Below are positions 26,653 to 35,087 of a stretch of 64,000 bases of DNA, one piece after another. Both the position numbers and the translations under genes were made by a program. Under the pieces are notes generated by a model. The model did no database searches and had not been told where the DNA came from. It was given only the letters and a program-made list of their open reading frames with translations. Positions within the stretch are counted from its first letter, which is position 1. Every line of letters begins with the position of its first letter. Source of the stretch: Kitasatospora xanthocidica (lineage in GTDB: Bacteria; Actinomycetota; Actinomycetes; Streptomycetales; Streptomycetaceae); assembly GCF_014656195.1 (NCBI RefSeq), contig NZ_BNBY01000035.1, positions 1 through 64,000 on the forward strand, in the 5' to 3' direction.

Positions 26653-27804
26653 CTACAGGTTCTGGCCGGCTTCGAGCTTCGGGAGGACCTGCTTGATGGA
26701 GTCGATCGGGATGGCGAAGCCGAGGCCGACGCTGCCCGCGGTGCCGCCGCCGGCGGTGGAGCTGGTGCCGTTCGGGGCGTACATGGCCGAGTTGATGCCG
26801 ATGACCTGGCCGCCGGCGTTGATCAGCGGGCCGCCGGAGTTGCCCGGGTTGAGGGCGGCGTCGGTCTGGAAGGCCTTGTACGTGGTGGTGGTGCCGCCGT
26901 TCGACTGGGGCTGGCCGTTGCGCAGCCCGGGCAGGCTGGGGATGCCGAAGCCGCCGTTGCCGCTGGTGCTGCCCTCGTCGAGCCGGACGGTGACGTCGCG
27001 GTTCTCGGCGCTGATGATGCCGGAGGTGACGGTGCCGGTGAGGCCGTCGGGGTTGCCGATGGCGACGACGGGGTCGCCGACGGCCACGGTGGAGGAGGTG
27101 CCGAGGACGGCGGGGGTGAGGTTCTTGGCGCCGGTCGCGGTGATGACGGCGACGTCGAGGGACTTGTCGGTGCCGGTGACGGTGGCCTGGGCGGTGGAGC
27201 CGTCCTTGAAGGTGACGGTGATCCGGCCGCCGTCGGCCGCGGTGTCGATCACGTGGTAGTTGGTGAGGATCCGGCCGTCCTTGTCCAGGACGACGCCGGT
27301 GCCGGTGGCGGTGCCGTTGCCGTTCTTGACGGTGATCTGGACGACGCTGGGGGAGACGGCGGCGGCGATGGCGGCCACGTCGGCGCTGCCGTCGCTGCGG
27401 GCGGAGACCGGGCTGGCGACGGTGGAGACCCGGGTGTCGCCGGCCTGCCGTTCGGCGGCGACCACGCCGCCGGTGACCCCGCCGAGGACGGCGGCGACCG
27501 CGGCCACGGCGGTCACCAGCGCGATCCGGCCGCGCAGCAGGCCGCGCCGGGCCCGGTTGCCGTGGCCGCCGTGGCCGTCGGGGGAGCCGGGGCCGAGGAG
27601 GGTGGGCGGCTCGGGCGGCATGGGCGGGGGAGGCGGCGGTCCGTCGAAGCCGCCGTCGGAGTGGTCCTCGCGGTACGCGTACCCGGCCGGGCCGGTGCTG
27701 CCCGGGGTGCCGCCGCCGAGCACGGTGCCCTCGATCACCCGGGGCTCGTACGGGCCGTGGTGGTCGTCGTACCGGTCGCCGGGGTACTGCTGCTGTTCGC
27801 TCAT
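26653..27804 (-). CDS. Membrane-anchored trypsin-like serine protease, HtrA/PepD-like without PDZ
   Basis: The 383-residue protein has a Pro/Gly-rich cytoplasmic N terminus, one transmembrane helix (about residues 93-117) and an extracytoplasmic S1C protease domain. The catalytic triad is His184 (TNYHVID), Asp217 (KSLDVAV) and Ser323 (NPGNSGGPL). The protein stops about 60 residues after the serine, so the PDZ domain usual in HtrA and PepD is absent. ATG 27804 is chosen with GGAG ten bases upstream; a TTG at 27813 is too near that site. It lies just upstream of the two-component genes, on the same strand. Confidence 0.9.
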   Translation of the reverse strand: MSEQQQYPGDRYDDHHGPYEPRVIEGTVLGGGTPGSTGPAGYAYREDHSDGGFDGPPPPPPMPPEPPTLLGPGSPDGHGGHGNRARRGLLRGRIALVTAVAAVAAVLGGVTGGVVAAERQAGDTRVSTVASPVSARSDGSADVAAIAAAVSPSVVQITVKNGNGTATGTGVVLDKDGRILTNYHVIDTAADGGRITVTFKDGSTAQATVTGTDKSLDVAVITATGAKNLTPAVLGTSSTVAVGDPVVAIGNPDGLTGTVTSGIISAENRDVTVRLDEGSTSGNGGFGIPSLPGLRNGQPQSNGGTTTTYKAFQTDAALNPGNSGGPLINAGGQVIGINSAMYAPNGTSSTAGGGTAGSVGLGFAIPIDSIKQVLPKLEAGQNL

Positions 27805-27990
27805 GCCGACCAAGCTCCGCCCGGCGGATGAGGAGCGGATGAGAACCGGCTCAGAACGGGGAGAGAAGCCCGTTGGGTTCTCATAAAGCCTGGTCAGACG
27901 GCCTGCGGAGCGGAGCGGGCGGTTCCGGGTGCGGTCCGGGGTGCGGCCGGGTCCGCTGAGCCGTTCCGGTCGAGGGCCCGGCTCCGGCCG

Positions 27991-29049
27991 CTACTGGGCG
28001 GAGGGGCGGCCGGGTGCGGCGCCGTCGCAGCCGCAGGAGCGGCGGATGACCAGGCGGGACGGGAACTTGCGGACCCGCTCGGTGTCCGAGCCGGGGACCA
28101 TCAGGGAGTCGTCCAGCACGAGGTCCACGGCGGCCCGGGCCATCGCGTCGCGGTCGGAGGCGACGGTGGTCAGCGGCGGGTCGGCGAGCGCGGCCTCCGG
28201 GACGTCGTCGAAGCCGGCCACCGCGAGGTCCTCGGGGACGCGCAGCCCGACCTCGCGGGCGGCCCGCAGCACGCCGATGGCCTGGTCGTCGGTGGAGCAG
28301 AAGATGGCCCGCGGCCGGTCCGGCGAGCTCAGCACGTCGAGGGCCACCTCGTACGCGCCGTAGCGGTGGAAGGGGGCGTCGATCAGGTGCGGTTCGGTGG
28401 GGACGCCGTGCGCGTCCATGGCGCGCTGCCAGCCCTCGACGTGGTCGATGACCGGGTCGCCGGGGGCGGGGGACTCGACCGGGCCGCCGAAGCAGGCGAC
28501 GTACGGGTGCCCGTGCTCCTCCAGCAGGTGGCGGACGACGGCCTCGGCGCCGCCCACGTCGTCGGTGACCACCGCGACGTCGTCGATCGCCTCGGGGCGG
28601 CGGTGCAGCAGCACCACCTTGGCGCCCTCCATCGCGGCGAACTCCTCCGCGGCGCGCTGCGAGGGGCCCTGGCTGACCAGGATCAGGCCGGCGACGCGCA
28701 TGCCGAGGAAGGCGCGGACGTAGTGGACCTCGCGGTCGTCCACGTAGTCGGAGTTGCCGATCAGCACGAGCTTGCCGCGCTCGGAGGCGGCCCGTTCGAC
28801 GGCGTGGGCCATCTCGGCGAAGAACGGCTGGCGGGCGTCCGGGACGACCATGCCGATCAGGTTGGTCCGGCGGGAGGCCATCGCCTGGGCGACGCTGTTC
28901 GGCCGGTAGCCGAGCTGCTCGATCGCCGCGAGGACCTTCTCCCGGGTCGCGGGCGCCACCGGGCGCGGCCCGTTGTTGATGACGTAGCTGACGACCGCGG
29001 TCGAGGTCCCAGCCAGTCGGGCTACATCGTCGCGCGTCACTTTGGCCAC
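27991..29049 (-). CDS. LacI-family transcriptional regulator
   Basis: The 352-residue regulator begins with a LacI helix-turn-helix ([24 protein letters not shown]) and hinge ([21 protein letters not shown]), followed by a periplasmic-binding-protein-like sensor domain. The C terminus has an uncommon RRSCGCDG end. The effector, likely a sugar, cannot be told: no sugar genes are near. The GTG at 29049 has TAGACT six bases upstream (complement of 29056-29061), so a leaderless mRNA is likely. Confidence 0.9.
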   Translation of the reverse strand: MAKVTRDDVARLAGTSTAVVSYVINNGPRPVAPATREKVLAAIEQLGYRPNSVAQAMASRRTNLIGMVVPDARQPFFAEMAHAVERAASERGKLVLIGNSDYVDDREVHYVRAFLGMRVAGLILVSQGPSQRAAEEFAAMEGAKVVLLHRRPEAIDDVAVVTDDVGGAEAVVRHLLEEHGHPYVACFGGPVESPAPGDPVIDHVEGWQRAMDAHGVPTEPHLIDAPFHRYGAYEVALDVLSSPDRPRAIFCSTDDQAIGVLRAAREVGLRVPEDLAVAGFDDVPEAALADPPLTTVASDRDAMARAAVDLVLDDSLMVPGSDTERVRKFPSRLVIRRSCGCDGAAPGRPSAQ

Positions 29050-29174
29050 GAGTGGAGTCTACGCGTGTGGCCTCGGGGGCGGCAGTGGGAGCCGGGGCCG
29101 CTTCCCGGTGAACGGGGTCCGGCTCCGGGATGAACCGGACAAGCCGGGCGGGGGTGGCCCGCCCGGCTCGCGGT

Positions 29175-29906
29175 TCAGGCCTCCAGCTGGCTGGCGGGGC
29201 GCTGGGCGAGCTCGGGACGGTCGCCCTTCTCGGGCTTCTCCGGGACGACGAAGCGGTAGCCGACGTTGCGCACGGTGCCGATCAGCTGCTCGTTCTCCAC
29301 GCCGAGCTTGGCGCGCAGGCGCCGGACGTGGACGTCCACCGTCCGGGTGCCGCCGAAGTAGTCGTAGCCCCAGACCTCCTGCAGCAGCTGGGCCCGGGTG
29401 AAGACCCGGCCGGGGTGCTGGGCGAGGTACTTGAGCAGCTCGAACTCCTTGAAGGTGAGGTCGAGCGCCCGGCCCTTGAGCTTCGCGGAGTAGGTGGCCT
29501 CGTCGACCGAGAGGTCGCCGTTGCGGATCTCCATCGGGCTGTCGTCGGTGTCGATCTGCAGGCGGCCGAGCGCGAGCCGGAGCCGGGCCTCGACCTCGGC
29601 CGGCCCGGCGGTGTCCAGCAGGACGTCGTCGATGCCCCACTCGGCGGTGACGGCGGCCAGGCCGCCCTCGGTGACCACCAGGATCAGCGGGCAGCCGATG
29701 CCGGTGGAGCGCAGCAGCTGGCAGAGGCTGCGGATCTGCGGCAGATCGCGTCGGCCGTCGACCAGGATGACGTCCGCGCTGGGGGTGTCCACGAGGGCGG
29801 AGCCCTCGGCGGGCGCCACCCGGACGTTGTGCAGCAGCAGGCCGAGGGCGGGCAGCACCTCGGCGGACGGCTGCAGCGCGTTGGTGAGGAGGAGGAGAGA
29901 ACTCAT
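29175..29906 (-). CDS. glnR: Global nitrogen regulator GlnR
   Basis: OmpR-type regulator of nitrogen assimilation (glnA, amtB and others). The 243-residue protein opens [29 protein letters not shown] as in other GlnR proteins. It keeps the receiver Asp50 in [11 protein letters not shown] but lacks the standard acidic pair and lysine pattern, in agreement with its phosphorylation-independent action. The winged helix has [60 protein letters not shown]. No kinase gene is adjacent. AAAGGGG lies upstream of the ATG at 29906. Confidence 0.95.
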   Translation of the reverse strand: MSSLLLLTNALQPSAEVLPALGLLLHNVRVAPAEGSALVDTPSADVILVDGRRDLPQIRSLCQLLRSTGIGCPLILVVTEGGLAAVTAEWGIDDVLLDTAGPAEVEARLRLALGRLQIDTDDSPMEIRNGDLSVDEATYSAKLKGRALDLTFKEFELLKYLAQHPGRVFTRAQLLQEVWGYDYFGGTRTVDVHVRRLRAKLGVENEQLIGTVRNVGYRFVVPEKPEKGDRPELAQRPASQLEA

Positions 29907-30591
29907 ACCCGGTGGTCCCCTTTCCGGGTCGTCGCGGTCGCGTTCCGGCTGCCGCCACAGCCGGATGGCGTACGTGCTGAGGGTGGGAGGAGGAGGACGG
30001 GCGTCCGGGTCGTGCCGGGGGAGTGGGCGGCGCGCAGGGCACGACGGCGGATCCGCCCGGGGTCCCGCAACCCCTGGTGCACCGTTCCTGGCCTGCTCAT
30101 CACCGAGAACCCTCCGGTCTGGTCCGGTGCCCGGGCGGCGGCCCGGGCGCCGGTGGCGACGTCCCGTCCGGCGGCGACACGTCGCTGTGCCGCGTCGGAC
30201 GGGGCGGTCCCTGCGGTGCGTCGGGGGTGGACCGACGAATCGCACGAACGTCCGTACTGGCGTCCTGAAAGCACAAAAGGACCCGGGGGCGACTCTGCCC
30301 GGATCCCTCTTGGTGGTTGAGGATAGCCGACCCGCGCCGCCGCCGGGAGTGCCCGGAACCGGCCGTCGCCCCGTTTCGGGCGTACGCCGGGTGAGCCTGG
30401 ACACAGCGTCGAGCGCCGCCCCGGGCCGGTCGGACCGGGGCGATTGCCGGTCGTGGCGGCGGACACGCCATCATGGGACGCACATCGGCGGCGCCGCGCG
30501 GGTCCATCGTTCGGGTGGTCGGGCGGCCGCCCCGAGGCGAGCCGGACCGGGGTACCGGGACCGGGCGAGGACGACGAGAAGGGGCGGCCCG
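29907..30591. other. Long intergenic region between glnR and the MoaD-like gene
   Basis: These 685 bases separate divergent genes. Open frames exist on both strands, but their amino-acid make-up is Arg/Pro/Gly-rich with no recognisable domain, as expected for non-coding GC-rich DNA. A cluster near 30226-30330 is relatively AT-richer (GAAAGCACAAAAGG, GTTGAGGATAGCC) and is where promoters are most likely. I see no tRNA or riboswitch. Confidence 0.5.
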
Positions 30592-30885
30592 ATGGATGTG
30601 ACCACCGAGCCCGCGAGCGGCGCCCGGGTGCGCGGGACGATCCGCTACTGGGCGGCGGCGAAGTCCGAGGCCGGGCTGGCCGAGGAGCCGTACGAGGCGG
30701 CGACCCTGGCGGAGGCGCTGGCGGCGGCCAAGGAGCGGCACGCCGACAAGCCGAAGCTCGTCCGGCTGCTCGGGCACAGCTCGTTCCTGGTCGACGGCGC
30801 CCAGGTGGGCGCCCGGGACCACGCGACCGTCGCCCTGACCGAGGGCGGGACGGTCGAGGTCCTCCCGCCGTTCGCGGGAGGCTGA
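30592..30885 (+). CDS. MoaD/ThiS-family sulfur carrier protein
   Basis: A 97-residue ubiquitin-like protein ending in the diagnostic Gly-Gly (PPFAGG), which is adenylated and thiocarboxylated to carry sulfur. The fold pattern VRGTIRYWAAAKSEAG ... VDGAQVGARDHATVALTEGGTVEVLPPFAGG matches MoaD. In this position it may serve molybdopterin synthesis or another thiocarboxylate pathway; the sulfur-transfer genes at 33.5-35.8 kb are near but not adjacent. AAGGGGCGG precedes ATG 30592. The next gene begins five bases after the stop. Confidence 0.85.
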   Translation: MDVTTEPASGARVRGTIRYWAAAKSEAGLAEEPYEAATLAEALAAAKERHADKPKLVRLLGHSSFLVDGAQVGARDHATVALTEGGTVEVLPPFAGG

Positions 30886-30890
30886 GCGGC

Positions 30891-32321
30891 GTGACGGACA
30901 TGAACAACCCGAACCGCGGCGGCCACGGCGAGTGGCCGCAGCAGCACCAGCAGCACCAGCCGTACCCACAGCAGCCGCAGGCTCCGCAGGGGTACCCGCA
31001 GCACGCGCAGTACCCGACGCAGCAGCCCGGGCAGCAGCAGTCGCCGTACGGCTACCCGGTGGACGACGCGGCGGCGACCACGGTGCTGCCGCCGGTCCCG
31101 GCCTTCGACGACGCGGACGCGACCGCCCTGCTGCCCCCGGTGCCCCCGCTGGGCGACGCCGAGGCCACCGCGCTGCTGCCGCCGGTGGTCCCCGGCGCGG
31201 TGCCGGGCGCCCCGCCCGCCGCGCCGCGGCACCAGCGGCCGGTCCAGCCGCCGTTCCGGCCGGAGGGGCAGCCGCAGGGGTATCCGCAGCCGCCGCAGGC
31301 TCCGCAGGGGCACCTCCAGCCGCAGGGCCAGCCGCAGCCGCAGGGGCACCTCCAGCCGCAGGGCCAGCCGCAGCCGCAGGACCGGCCCCGCGCCCGGGCC
31401 CGGCACGCCGCCCCGGCGGCGCAGCCCGAGGCCGCGCCGCAGCCGGCGGAGGTCTTCGACCCGCCGACCATGACGCTCAAGCGCCCGCCCGTCCCCGGCG
31501 CGGCGGGCCCGGTCGGTCCGGCGGGCCCGGTGGGCGCTCCGCCGGTGCCGCCGTTCGCGGCCGTCCCGGCGCAGCCCGCGCCGTCCGCCGCGCCGCCCGC
31601 CGCCCCGCGCGGCCGGACCGGTTCGCCGATCATCGAACCCGGCCTGCAGCCGGCCCTGATCACGGCCGGCGCGGCCGCGCTGCTGGCCGGCGGTGCCGCG
31701 CTCGGGCAGGTGGCGCTGGCCCTGGTGGTCGCGCTGCTGCAGCTGCTGACGGCGGCCGGCTGGTTCCGGCTGAACGGCATGTGGCCGGCCCGTCAGGGCA
31801 TCCTGCTCGCCGCGCTGGCCGGGTTCACCGCCGACGCGGCGGTGCTGCTGGCGGACTCCGACGGCGGCGTGGCGGCTGTGGTGGGCACCCTGGGCGGGTT
31901 CTTCCTGCTGGTCCTGGTGCTGCAGACGTTCCGTCCGTCGGACCCGAAGGAGCGGTTCTACGCGCTGACGGTGCTGGGCTCGGCCACCGTGGTGACGGCG
32001 CTGTGCACCACGCTGCTGGCGGCCGACTGGGTGCCGGCCGGGGTGGGCGCGGTCGCGCTGGCCACCCTGCTGGCCGCGGCGCCGCTGCCCGGCCCGAAGC
32101 AGCTGGGCCCGGTGCTCGGGCTGGCCGCGGCCGTGGCGCTGGGCCTGCTGGTGGGCGCTCCGGTGGCGCTGGGCGCGCTCGCCGGGCTGGGGGCGCTGGT
32201 CGGCCGCCGGGTCGCGGCGTACGACTGGCCGTCCCGCTTCGTGCACATGACGGCGGGCGTGGCGCTGCCGCTGGCGGTGGCCGCGCCGCTGATCTGGATC
32301 GCCACCGACCTGCTGGCCTGA
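30891..32321 (+). CDS. Membrane protein with long Pro/Gln-rich N terminus
   Basis: A 476-residue protein. The first half is low-complexity: Gln/Pro/His/Tyr-rich repeats (PQAPQGYPQ, and a repeated QPQGHLQPQG block near 31310-31380) and two copies of an ATTVLPPVP/ATALLPPVP motif. The second half has seven or eight hydrophobic helices (from about residue 255). Such proteins occur after moaD in streptomycetes to my memory, without known function. The acidic ATxLLPPVP repeats could be docking motifs. GGGAGG precedes GTG 30891; ATG 30900 is an alternative. It likely forms an operon with the MoaD-like gene. Confidence 0.75.
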   Translation: MTDMNNPNRGGHGEWPQQHQQHQPYPQQPQAPQGYPQHAQYPTQQPGQQQSPYGYPVDDAAATTVLPPVPAFDDADATALLPPVPPLGDAEATALLPPVVPGAVPGAPPAAPRHQRPVQPPFRPEGQPQGYPQPPQAPQGHLQPQGQPQPQGHLQPQGQPQPQDRPRARARHAAPAAQPEAAPQPAEVFDPPTMTLKRPPVPGAAGPVGPAGPVGAPPVPPFAAVPAQPAPSAAPPAAPRGRTGSPIIEPGLQPALITAGAAALLAGGAALGQVALALVVALLQLLTAAGWFRLNGMWPARQGILLAALAGFTADAAVLLADSDGGVAAVVGTLGGFFLLVLVLQTFRPSDPKERFYALTVLGSATVVTALCTTLLAADWVPAGVGAVALATLLAAAPLPGPKQLGPVLGLAAAVALGLLVGAPVALGALAGLGALVGRRVAAYDWPSRFVHMTAGVALPLAVAAPLIWIATDLLA

Positions 32322-32349
32322 CCCCGCCGCACGCGGCGGCGCCCTTCCC

Positions 32350-32396
32350 GTACAACGTCCCGCCCCGGAACCATGCTCCGGGGCGGGACGTCGTAC
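32350..32396 (+). terminator. Terminator after the membrane protein gene
   Basis: A perfect 15-bp stem, ACGTCCCGCCCCGGA (32355-32369) with its complement (32377-32391), is extended by four more outer pairs around one mismatch. The loop is seven bases. It lies 29 bases after the stop codon. Confidence 0.85.
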
Positions 32397-32526
32397 GGTC
32401 GTGCGGGAGCGGCCGGGGCCGGCGACCGCCGCAGGACGGCGGGCGGCAGCGGACGACAGTGAACGACTGAACGACAGCGGACGACCGAAAGAACGACCAC
32501 AGCGACCGGCGACGACGGGGGAGACG

Positions 32527-33261
32527 ATGCGCGGATGGCTGAAGGCCACGATCGGCCTGGTGGTGCTCTCCGGCCTCCTGGTGGGCGCCGACCGGATCGC
32601 GGTCGGCGTGGCCGAGGACGAGGCCGCCGACCGGATCGTGCAGAGCGGCCGGATGAGCCAGCGGCCGGACGTCTCGATCGAGGGCTTCCCGTTCCTCACC
32701 CAGGTGCTGTCGATGAAGCTGGACGACGTCCGGATCTCCGCCGACGGCCTGACCGTCGGCGACGGCAGCCACCAGGTGGCGCTGCACTCGTTCAAGGCCA
32801 AGCTCGCCGGCGTCAAGGTCAGCGACAGCATGAACAGCGCCACGGTGGACAGCGGCACCGGCAGCGGGATCATCTCGTACCCGGACCTGGCGCAGCTGCT
32901 GCCGCCGGCCTCCCAGCTGCTGCACGGCACCAAGCTGCCGGTGGGCACCGGCACCAAGCTGAGTCTGTCGTACGGCGGGCCGGGCAAGGTGAAGGCCTCC
33001 CTGGGGCCGATCGCGATCGGTGAGGGCACCGTGCACAACGACGGGAACACCGTCACGGTGGACGGCTTCCGGCTGAGCTCCCTGGCGGGGATGGTCGCCG
33101 GGGTCACCAACCAGCAGATCGAGCCGATGAGCTTCACCCTCGACACGCTGCCGGCCGGGCTGAAGCTGGCCGCCAAGGACGGCGACAAGGACGGGGTGAC
33201 GCCGCTGCCGGAGGGCCTCCAGCTGTCCTTCGACGGCAAGGGCGTCAAGCTCCTGGGCTGA
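32527..33261 (+). CDS. DUF2993 (LmeA-like) exported protein
   Basis: The 244-residue protein has an N-terminal signal or anchor helix (LKATIGLVVLSGLLVGADRIAV) and the DUF2993 core: a region with PDVSIEGFPFLTQVLSMKLDDVRISADGLTVGDG and an ending LPEGLQLSFDGKGVKLLG. Family member LmeA of mycobacteria helps lipomannan maturation; the function in streptomycetes is not known to me. GGGGGAG lies before ATG 32527. The 60 bases before the start contain loose repeats of RACGAC. Confidence 0.83.
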   Translation: MRGWLKATIGLVVLSGLLVGADRIAVGVAEDEAADRIVQSGRMSQRPDVSIEGFPFLTQVLSMKLDDVRISADGLTVGDGSHQVALHSFKAKLAGVKVSDSMNSATVDSGTGSGIISYPDLAQLLPPASQLLHGTKLPVGTGTKLSLSYGGPGKVKASLGPIAIGEGTVHNDGNTVTVDGFRLSSLAGMVAGVTNQQIEPMSFTLDTLPAGLKLAAKDGDKDGVTPLPEGLQLSFDGKGVKLLG

Positions 33262-33512
33262 GCCCCGCCGGGCGGCCGTGCCGGTCGGCCCGCCGCCGTG
33301 CTTCATACCGCCGAAACGTTCCGCTCCGCGAGACGCGCTGTCCAGCGCGGGCCGCGGAGCGGTGTCGTTTCCGCCCGCTCCGCGTCGCCGCGGGGCGGCC
33401 CGGCCGGGCCCAGCAGGCCGCGGCGGGGGCAAATCCCACCATGCGGATGTTTTGATCCCAGTATTCGATACGCTGATGACAGCAGGCCGTCGGTGTCCCT
33501 AGCATCGTCGGC
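33262..33512 (+). other. Promoter region of the sseA leader
   Basis: About 250 bases without a gene. The last part is AT-richer (GATGTTTTGATCCCAGTATTCGATACG, described at 33446-33472) and ends with TAGCAT (33500-33505) seven bases before the leader-peptide ATG, consistent with a promoter for a leaderless transcript. TCCCAGTATTCG at 33456-33467 recurs at 33723-33734, beyond the leader peptide. Confidence 0.5.
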
Positions 33513-33593
33513 ATGAAGCGACAGACGGATCTCACGAAGCGGCGGGCGGTCGACCTGTGCCGCGTGGCCGCCTGTCTGTGTCGAATGCGCTGA
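33513..33593 (+). CDS. Cys/Arg-rich leader peptide upstream of sseA
   Basis: A 26-codon frame reads MKRQTDLTKRRAVDLCRVAA then C-L-C-R-M-R, stop TGA. It belongs to a widespread set of actinobacterial leader peptides (pattern DLxRRxxVDLxRVAxxLCR) found upstream of sulfur and cysteine genes. Cysteines fall at positions 16, 21 and 23, near the end, as expected if ribosome stalling at Cys codons under cysteine shortage controls the downstream gene. It starts 315 bases before sseA. No Shine-Dalgarno is seen; the -10-like TAGCAT seven bases upstream suggests a leaderless start. I judge it real because of the conserved pattern, not because of length. Confidence 0.78.
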   Translation: MKRQTDLTKRRAVDLCRVAACLCRMR

Positions 33594-33708
33594 ATCGGCG
33601 TCCTGGCAGGGCAGTTGACGCCCGCCGCCGATCTCCCCGGTGACCGTTCCCGGCCGCACCAGCGGGTCGGCGCCGACCTCTTCCGCAGTTCCCCGCCCGG
33701 CCGCACCG

Positions 33709-33750
33709 GTCCATCCGTCCTGTCCCAGTATTCGGACAGGGATTCGGACC
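33709..33750 (+). promoter_or_regulatory. Possible attenuator stem-loop between leader peptide and sseA
   Basis: A seven-base-pair stem, CCTGTCC (33719-33725) with GGACAGG (33734-33740), is nested in a five-base-pair stem, GGTCC (33709-33713) with GGACC (33746-33750). It lies 115 bases after the leader stop and 78 bases before sseA. No T-run follows, so it could be an attenuator, a translation-control element or chance. Confidence 0.4.
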
Positions 33751-33827
33751 GTCCCCGCCCGGGTGCCCTGCAGCACCTCCTGAGCACCGCACCTTCCGCA
33801 AACCGCCCTCGGATGGAGAACATCACC

Positions 33828-34664
33828 ATGAGCCGCAGCGACGTCCTGGTCGACGCCGACTGGGTCCAGGCCCGCCTGGACGACCCGAAGGTCGTCATCG
33901 TCGAGGTCGACGAGGACACCTCCGCGTACGACAAGAACCACATCCGCAACGCCGTCCGGATCGACTGGAAGAAGGACCTCCAGGACCCGGTCCGCCGCGA
34001 CTTCATCGACCAGGCCGGGTTCGAGGCGCTGCTCAGCGCCAAGGGCATCGCCAACGACGACACCGTCGTCCTGTACGGCGGCAACAACAACTGGTTCGCC
34101 TCGTACGCCTACTGGTACTTCAAGCTGTACGGCCACGGCGACGTCCGCCTGCTGGACGGCGGCCGCAAGAAGTGGGAGCTGGACTCCCGCGACCTGGTCT
34201 CCGAGGTGCCGGCCCGCCCCGCCACCGAGTACACGGCCCAGCCCGCCGACTCGTCGATCCGCGCCTTCCGCGACGACGTGATCGCCGCCATCGGCACGCT
34301 CAACCTGGTCGACGTCCGCTCGCCCGACGAGTTCTCCGGCAAGCTGCTCGCCCCGGCCCACCTCCCGCAGGAGCAGTCGCAGCGCCCCGGCCACGTGCCG
34401 AGCGCCCGCAACATCCCGTGGGCCAAGAACGCCAACGACGACGGCACCTTCAAGAGCGACGACGAGCTCAAGGCGCTCTACGAGGCCGAGGGCGTCGACC
34501 TGGCGACGGACACCATCGCCTACTGCCGCATCGGCGAGCGCTCCGCGCTCACCTGGTTCGTGCTGCACGAGCTGCTCGGCCAGGAGAACGTCAAGAACTA
34601 CGACGGCTCGTGGACCGAGTACGGCAGCCTCGTCGGCGTGCCGATCGAGCTCGGCAGCAACTGA
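33828..34664 (+). CDS. sseA: Thiosulfate sulfurtransferase (tandem rhodanese)
   Basis: Moves sulfane sulfur from thiosulfate (or 3-mercaptopyruvate) to a thiol acceptor. The 278-residue protein has two rhodanese domains: an inactive N-terminal copy and a C-terminal copy with active-site Cys in AYCRIGERSALTWF. CRIGER resembles actinobacterial CysA2/SseA proteins (CRIGERSSHTWF-like). ATG 33828 has GGAG nine bases upstream; ATG 33813 in frame is possible. A Cys-rich leader peptide lies upstream. A DUF1416 protein gene follows 40 bases later, the same pair as cysA2-sseC in mycobacteria. Confidence 0.93.
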   Translation: MSRSDVLVDADWVQARLDDPKVVIVEVDEDTSAYDKNHIRNAVRIDWKKDLQDPVRRDFIDQAGFEALLSAKGIANDDTVVLYGGNNNWFASYAYWYFKLYGHGDVRLLDGGRKKWELDSRDLVSEVPARPATEYTAQPADSSIRAFRDDVIAAIGTLNLVDVRSPDEFSGKLLAPAHLPQEQSQRPGHVPSARNIPWAKNANDDGTFKSDDELKALYEAEGVDLATDTIAYCRIGERSALTWFVLHELLGQENVKNYDGSWTEYGSLVGVPIELGSN

Positions 34665-34704
34665 GCCTCCGGCTCGACCCGTAAGTCAGAAGGGAAGTAC
34701 AGAC

Positions 34705-34995
34705 ATGTGCGGTGCGAAGGCCGGCGGCCCGGACCTGGCAGGAGTTGACGTGGCGAACGAGACGATCATCCAGGGTTCGGTCACCCGAGACGGCGAGCCG
34801 GTCAACGGCTACGTCCGGCTGCTCGACGAGGGCGGCGAGTTCACGGCGGAGGTGCCCACCTCCGCGACCGGCCAGTTCCGGTTCTTCGCCCGCCCGGGCA
34901 AGTGGACCCTGCGCGCGCTGGTGCCGGGCCAGACCGTGGACCGTCAGGTGGTGGCCTCCCAGGGCACCGCCGTCGAGGTCGCGATCGCGGTCTGA
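34705..34995 (+). CDS. DUF1416 (SseC-like) protein
   Basis: A 96-residue protein beginning MCGAKAGGPDL with a Cys at position 2, then a beta-sandwich-like domain (IIQGSVTRDGEPVNGYVRLLDEGGEFTAEVPTSATGQFRFFARPGKWTLRALVPG). DUF1416 members always travel with the CysA2/SseA rhodanese in actinobacteria and are thought to help sulfur transfer; the mechanism is not established. The N-terminal Cys is conserved and may be the sulfur acceptor (inference). GAAGGGAAG lies upstream of ATG 34705. Confidence 0.88.
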   Translation: MCGAKAGGPDLAGVDVANETIIQGSVTRDGEPVNGYVRLLDEGGEFTAEVPTSATGQFRFFARPGKWTLRALVPGQTVDRQVVASQGTAVEVAIAV

Positions 34996-35041
34996 CCGAC
35001 GGGTCGCGACCGGAGTCGGCGCCCGGTACGGACGATTCCCC

Positions 35042-35072
35042 CCGAGGGCCCCTGCCGAGCAGGGGCCCTCGG
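35042..35072 (+). terminator. Terminator after the sulfur-transfer pair
   Basis: A perfect 14-bp stem (35042-35055 with 35059-35072) with a three-base CGA loop. Only three bases later TACCGT (35076-35081) begins, the probable -10 element of the next gene. Confidence 0.88.
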
Positions 35073-35087
35073 CCGTACCGTGGAGGG

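Noticed and set aside
30100-30969. Minus-strand gene between glnR and the MoaD-like gene
   Set aside because: The frame overlaps the MoaD-like gene on the other strand and gives an Arg/Pro-rich product without any domain.
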